Shown here: positions 43,484-51,534 of the stretch, in pieces | How positions within the stretch are numbered: the stretch's first letter is position 1 | How the letters are laid out: each line of letters begins with the position of its first letter | Source: Oxalobacteraceae bacterium AB_14 | Lineage (GTDB): Bacteria > Pseudomonadota > Gammaproteobacteria > Burkholderiales > Burkholderiaceae_D | Direction of reading: 5' to 3' | Assembly: GCA_000381565.1 (NCBI GenBank) | Contig: KB906726.1 | Span: forward strand, 62,001 to 126,000 | DNA: 64,000 nt | The notes under the pieces: model-generated | What the model was told of the DNA's origin: nothing | Databases searched by the model: none | Seen by the model: the letters and a program-made list of their open reading frames with translations, nothing else | Translations under genes and position numbers: made by a program

Positions 43484-44586
43484 GCGTCCCCTTCCTCGAC
43501 CTGAAAGCCATCAACCTGTCGCAAGGCGACGAGCTCGAAGCGGCGTTCAAGCGCGTGCTGCAGTCCGGCTGGTACATCCTGGGCGGCGAGACCGCCGCCT
43601 TCGAAGCGGCCTTCGCCGCCTACTGCCGCAGCCGGCACGCGATCGGCGTGGCCAACGGCCTGGACGCGATCTTCCTGATCCTCAAGGCCTGCGGCATCGG
43701 CCCCGGCGACGAGGTGATCGTGCCGTCCAACACCTTCATCGCCACCTGGCTGGCGGTCAGCGACTGCGGCGCCACGCCGGTCCCGGTCGAACCGAGCGCC
43801 GACGGCTTCAACATCGACCCGGCGCGCGTGGCGGCGGCCATCACGCCGCGCACCAGGGCCATCCTGCCGGTCCACCTGTACGGCCAGACCGCCGACATGG
43901 ACCCGCTGCAGGCGCTGGCCACCCAACACGGCCTGAAACTGATCGAGGACGCGGCCCAGGCCCACGGCGCGCTGTACCGCGGCCGCGTGGCCGGCCAGCT
44001 GGGCGACGCCGCCGCCTTCAGCTTCTATCCGGGCAAGAACCTGGGCGCGCTGGGCGACGGCGGCGCCGTCACCACCAGCGACGACGCGCTGGCCGAGCGC
44101 ATCCGCACGCTGCGCAACTACGGTTCCAGGGTCAAGTACTACAACGAGGTGCAGGGCTATAACTCGCGCCTGGACGAGCTGCAGGCGGCGCTGCTGAGCG
44201 TCAAGCTGCCCGGGCTGGACGCCGACAACGCCCGGCGCCGCGCCATCGCCGCCATCTACCAGCGCGAACTGGCCGGCGTCGACGGCCTGGCGCTGCCGCG
44301 GGTGCCGGAGTGGGCCGAGCCGGTGTGGCACGTCTACGTGGTGCGCCACGCCCGGCGCGACGCGCTGGCCAAGGCGCTGGCCGAACAGGGCATCGGCACC
44401 ATCGTCCACTATCCGGTGCCGCCGCATCTGCAGCCGGCTTACGCCCATCTGGGCTACCGGCGGGGCGACTTCCCGCTGGCCGAAGCCATCCACGATGAAG
44501 TGCTGAGCCTGCCGATGGGCCCGACCATGACGGCCGAACAGGCGCTGGAAGTGGCGGCGGCGGTGCGCGGGTTCTGCGCGGCATGA
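43480..44586 (+). CDS. DegT/DnrJ/EryC1 sugar aminotransferase (FdtB/QdtB-like)
   Basis: Encodes 368 residues. PLP enzyme of the DegT/StrS family: NGLDAIFLIL, NTFIATWLAVSDCGA, IEDAAQAHGA, and SFYPGKNLGALGDGGA with the PLP-binding Lys. It transfers an amino group to C3 of the dTDP-3-keto-6-deoxyhexose made by the preceding enzyme. The start is the ATG overlapping the ketoisomerase stop. The order isomerase-aminotransferase-acyltransferase is that of dTDP-Fuc3NAc/Qui3NAc synthesis. rmlA and rmlB, needed for the precursor, are not in this window. Confidence 0.92.
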   Translation: MSVPFLDLKAINLSQGDELEAAFKRVLQSGWYILGGETAAFEAAFAAYCRSRHAIGVANGLDAIFLILKACGIGPGDEVIVPSNTFIATWLAVSDCGATPVPVEPSADGFNIDPARVAAAITPRTRAILPVHLYGQTADMDPLQALATQHGLKLIEDAAQAHGALYRGRVAGQLGDAAAFSFYPGKNLGALGDGGAVTTSDDALAERIRTLRNYGSRVKYYNEVQGYNSRLDELQAALLSVKLPGLDADNARRRAIAAIYQRELAGVDGLALPRVPEWAEPVWHVYVVRHARRDALAKALAEQGIGTIVHYPVPPHLQPAYAHLGYRRGDFPLAEAIHDEVLSLPMGPTMTAEQALEVAAAVRGFCAA

Positions 44587-44602
44587 CCACCCGGGGAACC
44601 TC

Positions 44603-45349
44603 ATGATACACGCCAGCGCCATCATCTCGCCCAAGGCCAGGCTGGGGGACGGCGTCAGCGTCGGCCCGTTCACCATCATCCACGACCACGTGGAGATCGG
44701 TGCCGGCTCGGTGATCGACGCCTACTGCGAGATCGGCTACCCGACCCCGCTGGCCGACGGCCTGCCGCTGGTGATCGGCGCCGGCGCCCGCATCCGCTCG
44801 CATTCGGTGTTCTACCAGGGCTCGCGCTTCGGCGAGCGGCTCGTCACCGGCCACCGGGTGGTGGTGCGCGAGAAGACCGTGGCCGGCATCGCCTTCCAGA
44901 TCGGCACCATGAACGATATCCAGGGCGACTGCGTGATCGGCGACTACGTGCGCTGCCAGTCCAACGTCTTCATCGGCAAGATGTCGCGGATCGGCGACTT
45001 CGTCTGGCTGCTGCCCTACGTGGTGCTGACCAACGATCCCCATCCGCCGAGCGATGTGCTGGTCGGCGCCACCATCGGCGACTACGCCGCCATCGCCGCG
45101 ATGTCGGTGATCCTGCCCGGCGTGACGGTGGGCGAGCGCGCGCTGGTGGGCGCGCACAGCAAGGTGCACCGCGACGTCGCGCCGCACACGGTGGTGGCCG
45201 GCAACCCGGCGCGCTTCCTGTGCGACGCCAGCGAAATCGGCCTGAAGGACGGCAGCGGCCGGCCCGCCTATCCGTGGACCAGCCACTTCCGGCGCGGCTA
45301 TCCGGACGAGATCGCCGCCGGCTGGGACGCCGCGCCGCCGCCGGCCTGA
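44603..45349 (+). CDS. Hexapeptide-repeat sugar N-acyltransferase
   Basis: Encodes 248 residues. Left-handed beta-helix with many [LIV]GxxxxI turns (for example ISPKARLGDGVSVGPFTII, VIGAGARIRSHSVFYQGS), a loop LTNDPHPPS with a candidate catalytic His, and the C-terminal VVAGNPARF. It probably N-acetylates the 3-amino sugar from the aminotransferase. A 16-bp gap and a GGGGA ribosome site separate it from that gene. The C-terminal ~35 residues (after SEIGLKDG) are an added tail. Confidence 0.8.
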   Translation: MIHASAIISPKARLGDGVSVGPFTIIHDHVEIGAGSVIDAYCEIGYPTPLADGLPLVIGAGARIRSHSVFYQGSRFGERLVTGHRVVVREKTVAGIAFQIGTMNDIQGDCVIGDYVRCQSNVFIGKMSRIGDFVWLLPYVVLTNDPHPPSDVLVGATIGDYAAIAAMSVILPGVTVGERALVGAHSKVHRDVAPHTVVAGNPARFLCDASEIGLKDGSGRPAYPWTSHFRRGYPDEIAAGWDAAPPPA

Positions 45350-45373
45350 GCCGCCGGGCCGGAGCGAGCGCCC

Positions 45374-48226
45374 ATGTCCCAGCCGCTGCACCGGGCGATG
45401 GCCGCCGGCAACCTGGCCGAGGCCGGCACGCTGGCGCTGGCGCTGGCGCGCCTGGGCGAGCTGGCCATCATCGACCTGATCGGCCTGACCGCCCTGCTGT
45501 CGGCGCAGGGCAAGAGCGAAGCGGCGATCGCGCTGTACCAGCTGTGGCTGGAACATTGCGACTCGCCGCTGGCATACGTGGCCTGGCACAACCTGGCCGC
45601 GGTGCAGCAGCAGGCCGGCGACCAGGACGGCGCCGAGCGCGGCTACCGCCACGCGCTGCGCCTGCATCCCGGCTTCACCGAAAGCCAGCTGGGGCTGGGC
45701 GCGCTGCTGGAACGGCGGCGCCAGCCGGAGGCGGCGCTGGCGCAGTGGCGCCAGGCGCTCGACGACCTGGACGCCGCCGCGGCCGCCGCGCCGGCGCTGC
45801 GCATCCGCCTGTACAACCACATCGGCCGGCTGGCCGCGGCGCGGGGAGATCTGCCCCAGGCCGAGCAGGCGCTGCTGCACAGCCTGCAACTGGACCCGCG
45901 CCAAAGCCTGATCACGCCGCAATGGCTGGACCTGCGCCAAAAGCTGTGCGCCTGGCCGGTGCTCGGCTTCGTGCCCGGCCTGAGCGAGAGCGCGCTGCGC
46001 CACGCCGCCTCGGCGCTGGCCATGCTGAGCCTGAGCGACGATCCGGCCCGCCAGCTGGCGGCGGCCCGGCGCGAAGCGCGCGCCACCCTGCCGCCGGCCC
46101 CGGCGCCGCTGGCCGACGGCGCCGGCTACGGCCACCGCAAGCTGCGCGTCGGCTACCTGTCCTGCGGCTTCGGCGCGCAGCCGGTGGGCCGGCTGGTGGC
46201 GGAATTGTTCGAGCTGCACAGCCGCGAGCTGGTCGAAGTCTACGGCTTCTGCTGGAGCGCCGAGGACGGCTCGGCCCTGCGTCAGCGCCTGTTGCGCGGC
46301 ATGGACTTGCACGTGCCGATCGGCACGCTGAGCGACGCCGAGGCGGCGCGGGCGATCCGCAGCCACGAGATCGATATCCTGGTCGACCTGCACGGCCGCC
46401 TGCCGGGCGCGCGGCCGGGCATCCTGCTGCAGCGGCCGGCGCCGGTGCAGATCGCCTGGCTGGGCCAGCCCGGCAGCAGCGCCATGGCCGCCGTCGACTA
46501 CGTGCTGGCCGACGCCATCACGCTGCCGCCGGAACTGGCGCCGCACTACACCGAACAGCCGCTGTACCTGCCGCACTGCTTCCAGCCGCAGGACCGCCAG
46601 CGTCCGCAGCCGGGCGCGCAGCCGGGCGCGCGCGCCGCGCTCGGCCTGCCGGAGCCGGGCTTTGTGTACTGCTGCTTCGGCGCGCCGGAGCACATCACGC
46701 CGGAACGGTTCGCCACCTGGATGCGCATCCTGCAGCAGGTGCCGGACAGCGTGTTGTGGCTGCAAACGGCCAGTGAGCCGGTGCGCGACAATCTGCGCGT
46801 GGCGGCCATGCAGCGTGGCGTTCCCAGCGAGCGCCTGTGCTTTGCCGAGGCGGCCCCGGCTTCCCTGGACCAGCAACTGGCGCGCTACCTGGCCGCCGAC
46901 CTGTTCCTCGACACCGCGCCGCAGGCGTCGGGCGACATCGCCGGCGAGGTGCTGTGGGCCGGCCTGCCGCTGCTGACCAGTATCGGCCGCGGCAGCGCCA
47001 GCCGGATCAGCGCCAGCCTGCTGCACGCGGCCGGGCTGCCGGAGCTGGTCACGGCCAGCGAGCAGAAATATGCAGCGCGCGCGGTGCGTCTGGCCGAGCG
47101 GCCCAAGGAACTGGCGCGGCTGCGCAACCGGCTGCGCAAGCGGCGCGCCAGCGCGCCGCTGTTCGATACGCCGCAGCTGGCGGCCGACCTGGAGGCGCTA
47201 TACCTGCGCGTGGCCGCCAACGTCGTGCCCGCGCACGCGGGACGGTCCGCCGCCGCGGTCCATGCTGAGCCGGCCCGGACGCGGCCCATGGATTCCCGCC
47301 TGCGCGGGAATGACAGGTTGGCGCCGCTGGTCAGCATCCTGATCCCGGTCGACGATCCGCTGCCGCTGGAGACCACGCTGCTCAGCGCACTGGCGCAAAC
47401 CTACGCCCACTGCGAAATCATCGTCAGCGACAGCAGCCCCGGCGCGGCCTGCCGCGCCCTGCTCAAGCCGCTCCTGAAAGCCCACCGCCGCCTGCGCTAT
47501 GTGCACGCGCCCGGCCTGGCGCCGCTGGACAACCTCAACCACTGCCTGGCCCTGGCGCTGGGCGTCTACGTGGCGGCCGCGCCGGCCGGCGACACGCTGG
47601 CGCCGGACAAGATCGCCGTCATGCTGCCCTACTTCCTCGACCATCCGCAGGTGAGCCTGGTGGCCTGCTGGCGCCAGCCGCGCGCGCCCGACGGCCAGGC
47701 GCTGCCGGTGGCGCCGCTGTTCGCCACCGAGATCGTCGTCAGCGGCGGCTCGCTGGCCAACCTGCTGCTCAACGGCGACAGCGGCGCGGCGGCCACCTTG
47801 TGCGCGCCGGGCGCCCTGCTGTTCAAGCGCGCCAGCATCGGCGCGGCCTTCGGTCACTATCACGAGCGTCCCTACCTCGAGCGCGCCAACGTCGCCACCG
47901 CGCTGACCGCGCTGGCCGGCGGCGACTACGTCTACCTGCCGCAACCACTGTCGAGCTACCGCGCCGCGCCCGCCGTGCCGGCCACGCCGCTGGCGCAACT
48001 GGAGGCCGGCATCGAGGCGCTGGAGCTGCTGTACCAGGCCCACGCGCACGGCCACCGCTTCGAGCCGGCCGAGCGCTTGCGCCAGCTGCTGGCGACGCGC
48101 CTTTCCGAATTGAACACACTCGTTGCCGGCCATCACACAGAACTGGCCGCCAGCGCCGCGCACCGCGTCGATGCGCTGCAGCGGGCGATGCGCAGCGGGT
48201 ATCAACTGCTGCTGGCCCCGCAATAA
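45374..48226 (+). CDS. TPR + GT41-like (degenerate) + GT2 multidomain protein
   Basis: Encodes 950 residues; GGAG upstream of the ATG. TPR region ~1-190, GT41-like domain ~255-615, linker ~616-648, GT2-like domain ~650-940. It parallels the gene at 38921, but the GT41 key sites are changed: the catalytic-His motif reads LSCGFGAQPVG (Gln269), the UDP-Lys motif FGAPEHITP (His440) and the TT motif SGDIAGEVLW. Structural positions (DILVDLHGR, LWAGLPLLT) are kept, so the domain should fold but may be inactive or altered. The linker is encoded by a REP-like repeat pair. The GT2 part (SILIPVDDPL, APAGDTLAPDK) has an unusual metal motif. It may act as a binding/scaffold partner of the first GT41 protein. 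Confidence 0.8.
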   Translation: MSQPLHRAMAAGNLAEAGTLALALARLGELAIIDLIGLTALLSAQGKSEAAIALYQLWLEHCDSPLAYVAWHNLAAVQQQAGDQDGAERGYRHALRLHPGFTESQLGLGALLERRRQPEAALAQWRQALDDLDAAAAAAPALRIRLYNHIGRLAAARGDLPQAEQALLHSLQLDPRQSLITPQWLDLRQKLCAWPVLGFVPGLSESALRHAASALAMLSLSDDPARQLAAARREARATLPPAPAPLADGAGYGHRKLRVGYLSCGFGAQPVGRLVAELFELHSRELVEVYGFCWSAEDGSALRQRLLRGMDLHVPIGTLSDAEAARAIRSHEIDILVDLHGRLPGARPGILLQRPAPVQIAWLGQPGSSAMAAVDYVLADAITLPPELAPHYTEQPLYLPHCFQPQDRQRPQPGAQPGARAALGLPEPGFVYCCFGAPEHITPERFATWMRILQQVPDSVLWLQTASEPVRDNLRVAAMQRGVPSERLCFAEAAPASLDQQLARYLAADLFLDTAPQASGDIAGEVLWAGLPLLTSIGRGSASRISASLLHAAGLPELVTASEQKYAARAVRLAERPKELARLRNRLRKRRASAPLFDTPQLAADLEALYLRVAANVVPAHAGRSAAAVHAEPARTRPMDSRLRGNDRLAPLVSILIPVDDPLPLETTLLSALAQTYAHCEIIVSDSSPGAACRALLKPLLKAHRRLRYVHAPGLAPLDNLNHCLALALGVYVAAAPAGDTLAPDKIAVMLPYFLDHPQVSLVACWRQPRAPDGQALPVAPLFATEIVVSGGSLANLLLNGDSGAAATLCAPGALLFKRASIGAAFGHYHERPYLERANVATALTALAGGDYVYLPQPLSSYRAAPAVPATPLAQLEAGIEALELLYQAHAHGHRFEPAERLRQLLATRLSELNTLVAGHHTELAASAAHRVDALQRAMRSGYQLLLAPQ
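47222..47316. repeat. REP-like repeat pair (BIME-like) inserted in coding sequence
   Basis: Two hairpins, CCCGCG-CA-CGCGGG (47228-47241) and ATTCCCGC-CTGC-GCGGGAAT (47292-47311), lie in opposite orientation about 50 bp apart. The second is the common GGATTCCCGC...GCGGGAATGAC repeat. They encode a linker including VVPAHAGR and MDSRLRGNDR, peptides typical of translated repeats of this class, exactly at the GT41-GT2 junction. Confidence 0.8.
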
Positions 48227-48345
48227 CTGTGGTAAATCGCCATCGCCCGGTCTGTGGCACCAAACGGCCCCTGCTTTTCGTTTAAAATAGCCCGGGCGCA
48301 ATAGATAATGTGGTCTGCGTCAACTCATAACGACTCGGGGATAGC

Positions 48346-49119
48346 ATGAAAGCAGTCATACTGGCTGGTGGACTGGGCACACGGCTCAGCGAAGAGACCA
48401 CGGTCAAGCCGAAACCGATGGTGGAAGTCGGCGGCAAGCCTATCCTGTGGCACATCCTGAAGAGCTACTCGGCCCACGGCATCAACGACTTCGTCATCTG
48501 CTGCGGCTACCGCGGCTACGTGATCAAGGAATTCTTCGCCAACTACTTCCTGCACACCTCGGACGTCACCTTCGACCTGCAAAAGAACAGCATGGAAGTG
48601 CACGAGCGCCACGCCGAACCATGGAAGGTCACGCTGATCGACACCGGCGCCGACACCCTGACCGGCGGCCGCCTCAAGCGCGTGCGCCAGTACGTCGAGC
48701 ACGACGAAGCCTTCTGCTTCACCTACGGCGACGGCGTGGCCGACATCGACATCGCCGCCTCGATCGCCTTCCACAAGCAGCACGGCAAGCTGGCCACCAT
48801 GACGGCGGTGCAGCCGCCGGGCCGCTTCGGCGCCATCGACATCGACGGCCAGCGCATCGTCAGCTTCAAGGAAAAACCGCAGGGCGACGGCGCCTGGATC
48901 AACGGCGGCTACTTCGTGCTGTCGCCGAGGGTGATCGACTACATCGCCGGCGACGGCACCACCTGGGAAAAAGAGCCGATGGAACGGCTGGCCAACGAAG
49001 GCCAGATGGACGCCTTCCACCACCACGGTTTCTGGCAGCCGATGGACACGCTGCGCGACAAGGTCTTGCTGGAAGACCTGTGGCAAAGCGGCCAGGCGCC
49101 GTGGAAGCGCTGGCCATGA
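48346..49119 (+). CDS. rfbF: Glucose-1-phosphate cytidylyltransferase
   Basis: Encodes 257 residues. Signature KAVILAGGLGTRLSEET and VKPKPMVEVGGKPILWHI at the N-terminus, then FCFTYGDGVADID and a C-terminal HHHGFWQPMDTLRDK. It makes CDP-glucose from CTP and glucose-1-phosphate, the first step of the CDP-3,6-dideoxyhexose route. The 119-bp gap before it holds AT-rich -10-like sequences (TTTAAAATAG at 48281-48290), a possible internal promoter for this half of the cluster. Confidence 0.95.
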   Translation: MKAVILAGGLGTRLSEETTVKPKPMVEVGGKPILWHILKSYSAHGINDFVICCGYRGYVIKEFFANYFLHTSDVTFDLQKNSMEVHERHAEPWKVTLIDTGADTLTGGRLKRVRQYVEHDEAFCFTYGDGVADIDIAASIAFHKQHGKLATMTAVQPPGRFGAIDIDGQRIVSFKEKPQGDGAWINGGYFVLSPRVIDYIAGDGTTWEKEPMERLANEGQMDAFHHHGFWQPMDTLRDKVLLEDLWQSGQAPWKRWP

Positions 49120-50198
49120 ATCCGTCCTTCTGGCGCGGCAAGCGGGTATTCCTGACCGGGCACACCGGTTTCAAGGGCAGCTGGCTGAGCCTGTGGTTGC
49201 AGCAACTGGGCGCGCATGTCACCGGCTACGCGCTCGCAGCGCCAAGCAAGCCCAGCCTGTTCGAGACGGCGCAAGTGGGCGCCGGCATGAGCTCCATCAT
49301 CGGCGACATCGGCGACGGCGCCGCGCTGCGCGAAGCGATGATGAGGGCGCGCCCCGAAATCGTCATCCACATGGCGGCGCAGGCGCTGGTGCGCTACTCG
49401 TACGCCCATCCGGTCGAGACCTACGCCACCAACGTCATGGGCCTGGTGAATTTCTTCGAAGCGGTGCGCAACACGCCCGGCGTCAAGGCGGTGGTCAACG
49501 TCACCAGCGACAAGTGCTACGAGAACAAGGAATGGGCCTGGGGCTACCGCGAGAACGAAGCCTTCGGCGGCTACGACCCCTACAGCAACAGCAAGGCCTG
49601 CGCCGAACTGGTGACGGCCGGCTACCGCTCGTCGTTCTTCCATCCTGAAAAATACGCCGAGCATGGCGTCGGCCTGGGCTCCGGCCGCGCCGGCAACGTG
49701 ATCGGCGGCGGCGACTGGGCCGAGGACCGCCTGATACCCGACATGGTGCGCGCCATCGCCGCCGGCAAGCCGGTGCGCATCCGCAGCCCGCACGCGATCC
49801 GCCCGTGGCAGCACGTGCTGGAGCCGCTGTCGGGCTACCTGACCCTGGCCGAACACCTGTACCTGCAAGGCGCTGATTTCGCCGAGGGCTACAACTTCGG
49901 CCCGCACGACATCGACGCCCGCCCGGTCGAATGGATCATCGCGCGCCTGTGCGAAAGCTGGGGCCAGGGCGCCAGCTGGGAACTGGACCCGCAGGCGGAC
50001 CGGCAGCCGCACGAGGCGCACTACCTGAAACTCGATTGCTCCAAGGCCCGCAGCCGCCTGCACTGGCAGCCGCGCTGGCACCTGGGCCACACCATCGACA
50101 TGATCGTCGCCTGGCACCAGGCCCACGCCTCGGGCGCCGACATGCGCGCGCTGACGCTGGCGCAAATCGACACGTATCAACATACCGCACATCTTTAA
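49116..50198 (+). CDS. rfbG: CDP-glucose 4,6-dehydratase
   Basis: Encodes 360 residues from an ATG overlapping the rfbF stop. Extended SDR with NAD motif LTGHTGFKGSW, MAAQALVRYSY, NVTSDKCYENKEW and active-site YDPYSNSKACAE (YxxxK). It forms CDP-4-keto-6-deoxyglucose. The RfbG-specific IRPWQHVLEPLSGY is present. Full length. Confidence 0.95.
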   Translation: MNPSFWRGKRVFLTGHTGFKGSWLSLWLQQLGAHVTGYALAAPSKPSLFETAQVGAGMSSIIGDIGDGAALREAMMRARPEIVIHMAAQALVRYSYAHPVETYATNVMGLVNFFEAVRNTPGVKAVVNVTSDKCYENKEWAWGYRENEAFGGYDPYSNSKACAELVTAGYRSSFFHPEKYAEHGVGLGSGRAGNVIGGGDWAEDRLIPDMVRAIAAGKPVRIRSPHAIRPWQHVLEPLSGYLTLAEHLYLQGADFAEGYNFGPHDIDARPVEWIIARLCESWGQGASWELDPQADRQPHEAHYLKLDCSKARSRLHWQPRWHLGHTIDMIVAWHQAHASGADMRALTLAQIDTYQHTAHL

Positions 50199-50208
50199 GG
50201 CTGGAATC

Positions 50209-51534
50209 ATGAGTGAAGCACAAAGCAAGGAACAACTCCGCGCACAGATCATCAAGCTGGTGGGCGAGTACGGCGCGCTGGCCAGCGCGCCCAAGGCCTT
50301 CGAACCGGGCGTGACGGTGATCCCGCCGGCCGGCAAGGTGGTCGGCGCGCCGGAAATGGAACTGATGGTCGAAGCCTCGCTCGACGCCTGGCTCACCACC
50401 GGCCGCTTCAACGACCAGTTCGAAGCCCGGCTGGCCAAGCTGATCGGCGTGGACTTCCTGATCACCGTCAACTCCGGCTCCTCGGCCAACCTGGTCGCGT
50501 TCAACACGCTGACCTCGCCCAAGCTGGGCGCGCGCGCGATCCAGCAGGGCGATGAGGTGATCGGCGTGGCCGCCGGCTTCCCCACCACCGTCAACCCGAT
50601 CATCCAGTTCGGCGCGATCCCGGTGTTCGTCGATGTCGAGCTGGGCACCTACAACATCGATGTGAGCAAACTGGAAGCGGCGATCTCGCCCAAGACCAAG
50701 GCCATCATGCTGGCCCACACCTTGGGCAATCCGTACAACCTGGACGTGATCACCGCGCTCTGCAAGAAGCACAATCTGTGGCTGATCGAGGATTGCTGCG
50801 ACGCCCTTGGCTCGACCTATCACGGCAGGATGGTCGGCACCTTCGGCGACATCGGCACCATGTCGTTCTACCCGGCCCACCACATCACCATGGGCGAGGG
50901 CGGCGCGGTGTTCACCAACAACGCCGAACTGAAGATGATCGCCGAGTCGTTCCGCGACTGGGGCCGCGACTGCTACTGCGCGCCGGGCAAGGACAACACC
51001 TGCGGCAAGCGCTTCTGCCAGTGCCTGGGCACGCTGCCGATGGGCTACGACCACAAGTACACCTACAGCCACCTGGGCTACAACCTCAAGATCACCGACA
51101 TGCAGGCCGCCTGCGGCCTGGCCCAGATCGACCGCGCGCCCGGCTTCATCCAGGCCCGCAAGGACAACTTCGCGTATTTGAAAGAGCGGCTGCAGTCGTG
51201 CGCCGAGTTCCTGATCCTGCCGGAGGCGACCGAGCACGCCGACCCGTCGTGGTTCGGCTTCCCGATGACCCTGAAGCCGGAAGCGAACGTCGCGCGGGTC
51301 GACCTGCTGACCTACCTGGACCAGCACAAGATCGGCACCCGCCTGCTGTTCGCCGGCAACCTGACGCGCCAGCCCTACATGGCCGGCCGCAACTACCGCG
51401 TCTCCGGCGAGCTGACCAACACCGACCGCGTGATGAACGACACCTTCTGGATCGGCGTGTTTCCCGGCCTGAGCCGTGAAATGCTGGACTTCACGATCGA
51501 CAAACTCGAAGCCTTCTTTGGTGTGAATTTCTAA
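50209..51534 (+). CDS. rfbH: CDP-4-keto-6-deoxyglucose-3-dehydrase (E1)
   Basis: Encodes 441 residues. PMP-dependent, [2Fe-2S] enzyme of the DegT fold. The normal PLP Lys is replaced by His in SFYPAHHITMGEGGAV, the hallmark of E1. Iron-sulfur Cys are clustered in CYCAPGKDNTCGKRFCQC. It removes the C3 hydroxyl to give CDP-4-keto-3,6-dideoxyglucose. The flavin/iron-sulfur reductase E3 (ddhD/rfbI) that supplies electrons is not in the window and must be encoded elsewhere. The stop and next start share one base (TAATG). Confidence 0.95.
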   Translation: MSEAQSKEQLRAQIIKLVGEYGALASAPKAFEPGVTVIPPAGKVVGAPEMELMVEASLDAWLTTGRFNDQFEARLAKLIGVDFLITVNSGSSANLVAFNTLTSPKLGARAIQQGDEVIGVAAGFPTTVNPIIQFGAIPVFVDVELGTYNIDVSKLEAAISPKTKAIMLAHTLGNPYNLDVITALCKKHNLWLIEDCCDALGSTYHGRMVGTFGDIGTMSFYPAHHITMGEGGAVFTNNAELKMIAESFRDWGRDCYCAPGKDNTCGKRFCQCLGTLPMGYDHKYTYSHLGYNLKITDMQAACGLAQIDRAPGFIQARKDNFAYLKERLQSCAEFLILPEATEHADPSWFGFPMTLKPEANVARVDLLTYLDQHKIGTRLLFAGNLTRQPYMAGRNYRVSGELTNTDRVMNDTFWIGVFPGLSREMLDFTIDKLEAFFGVNF

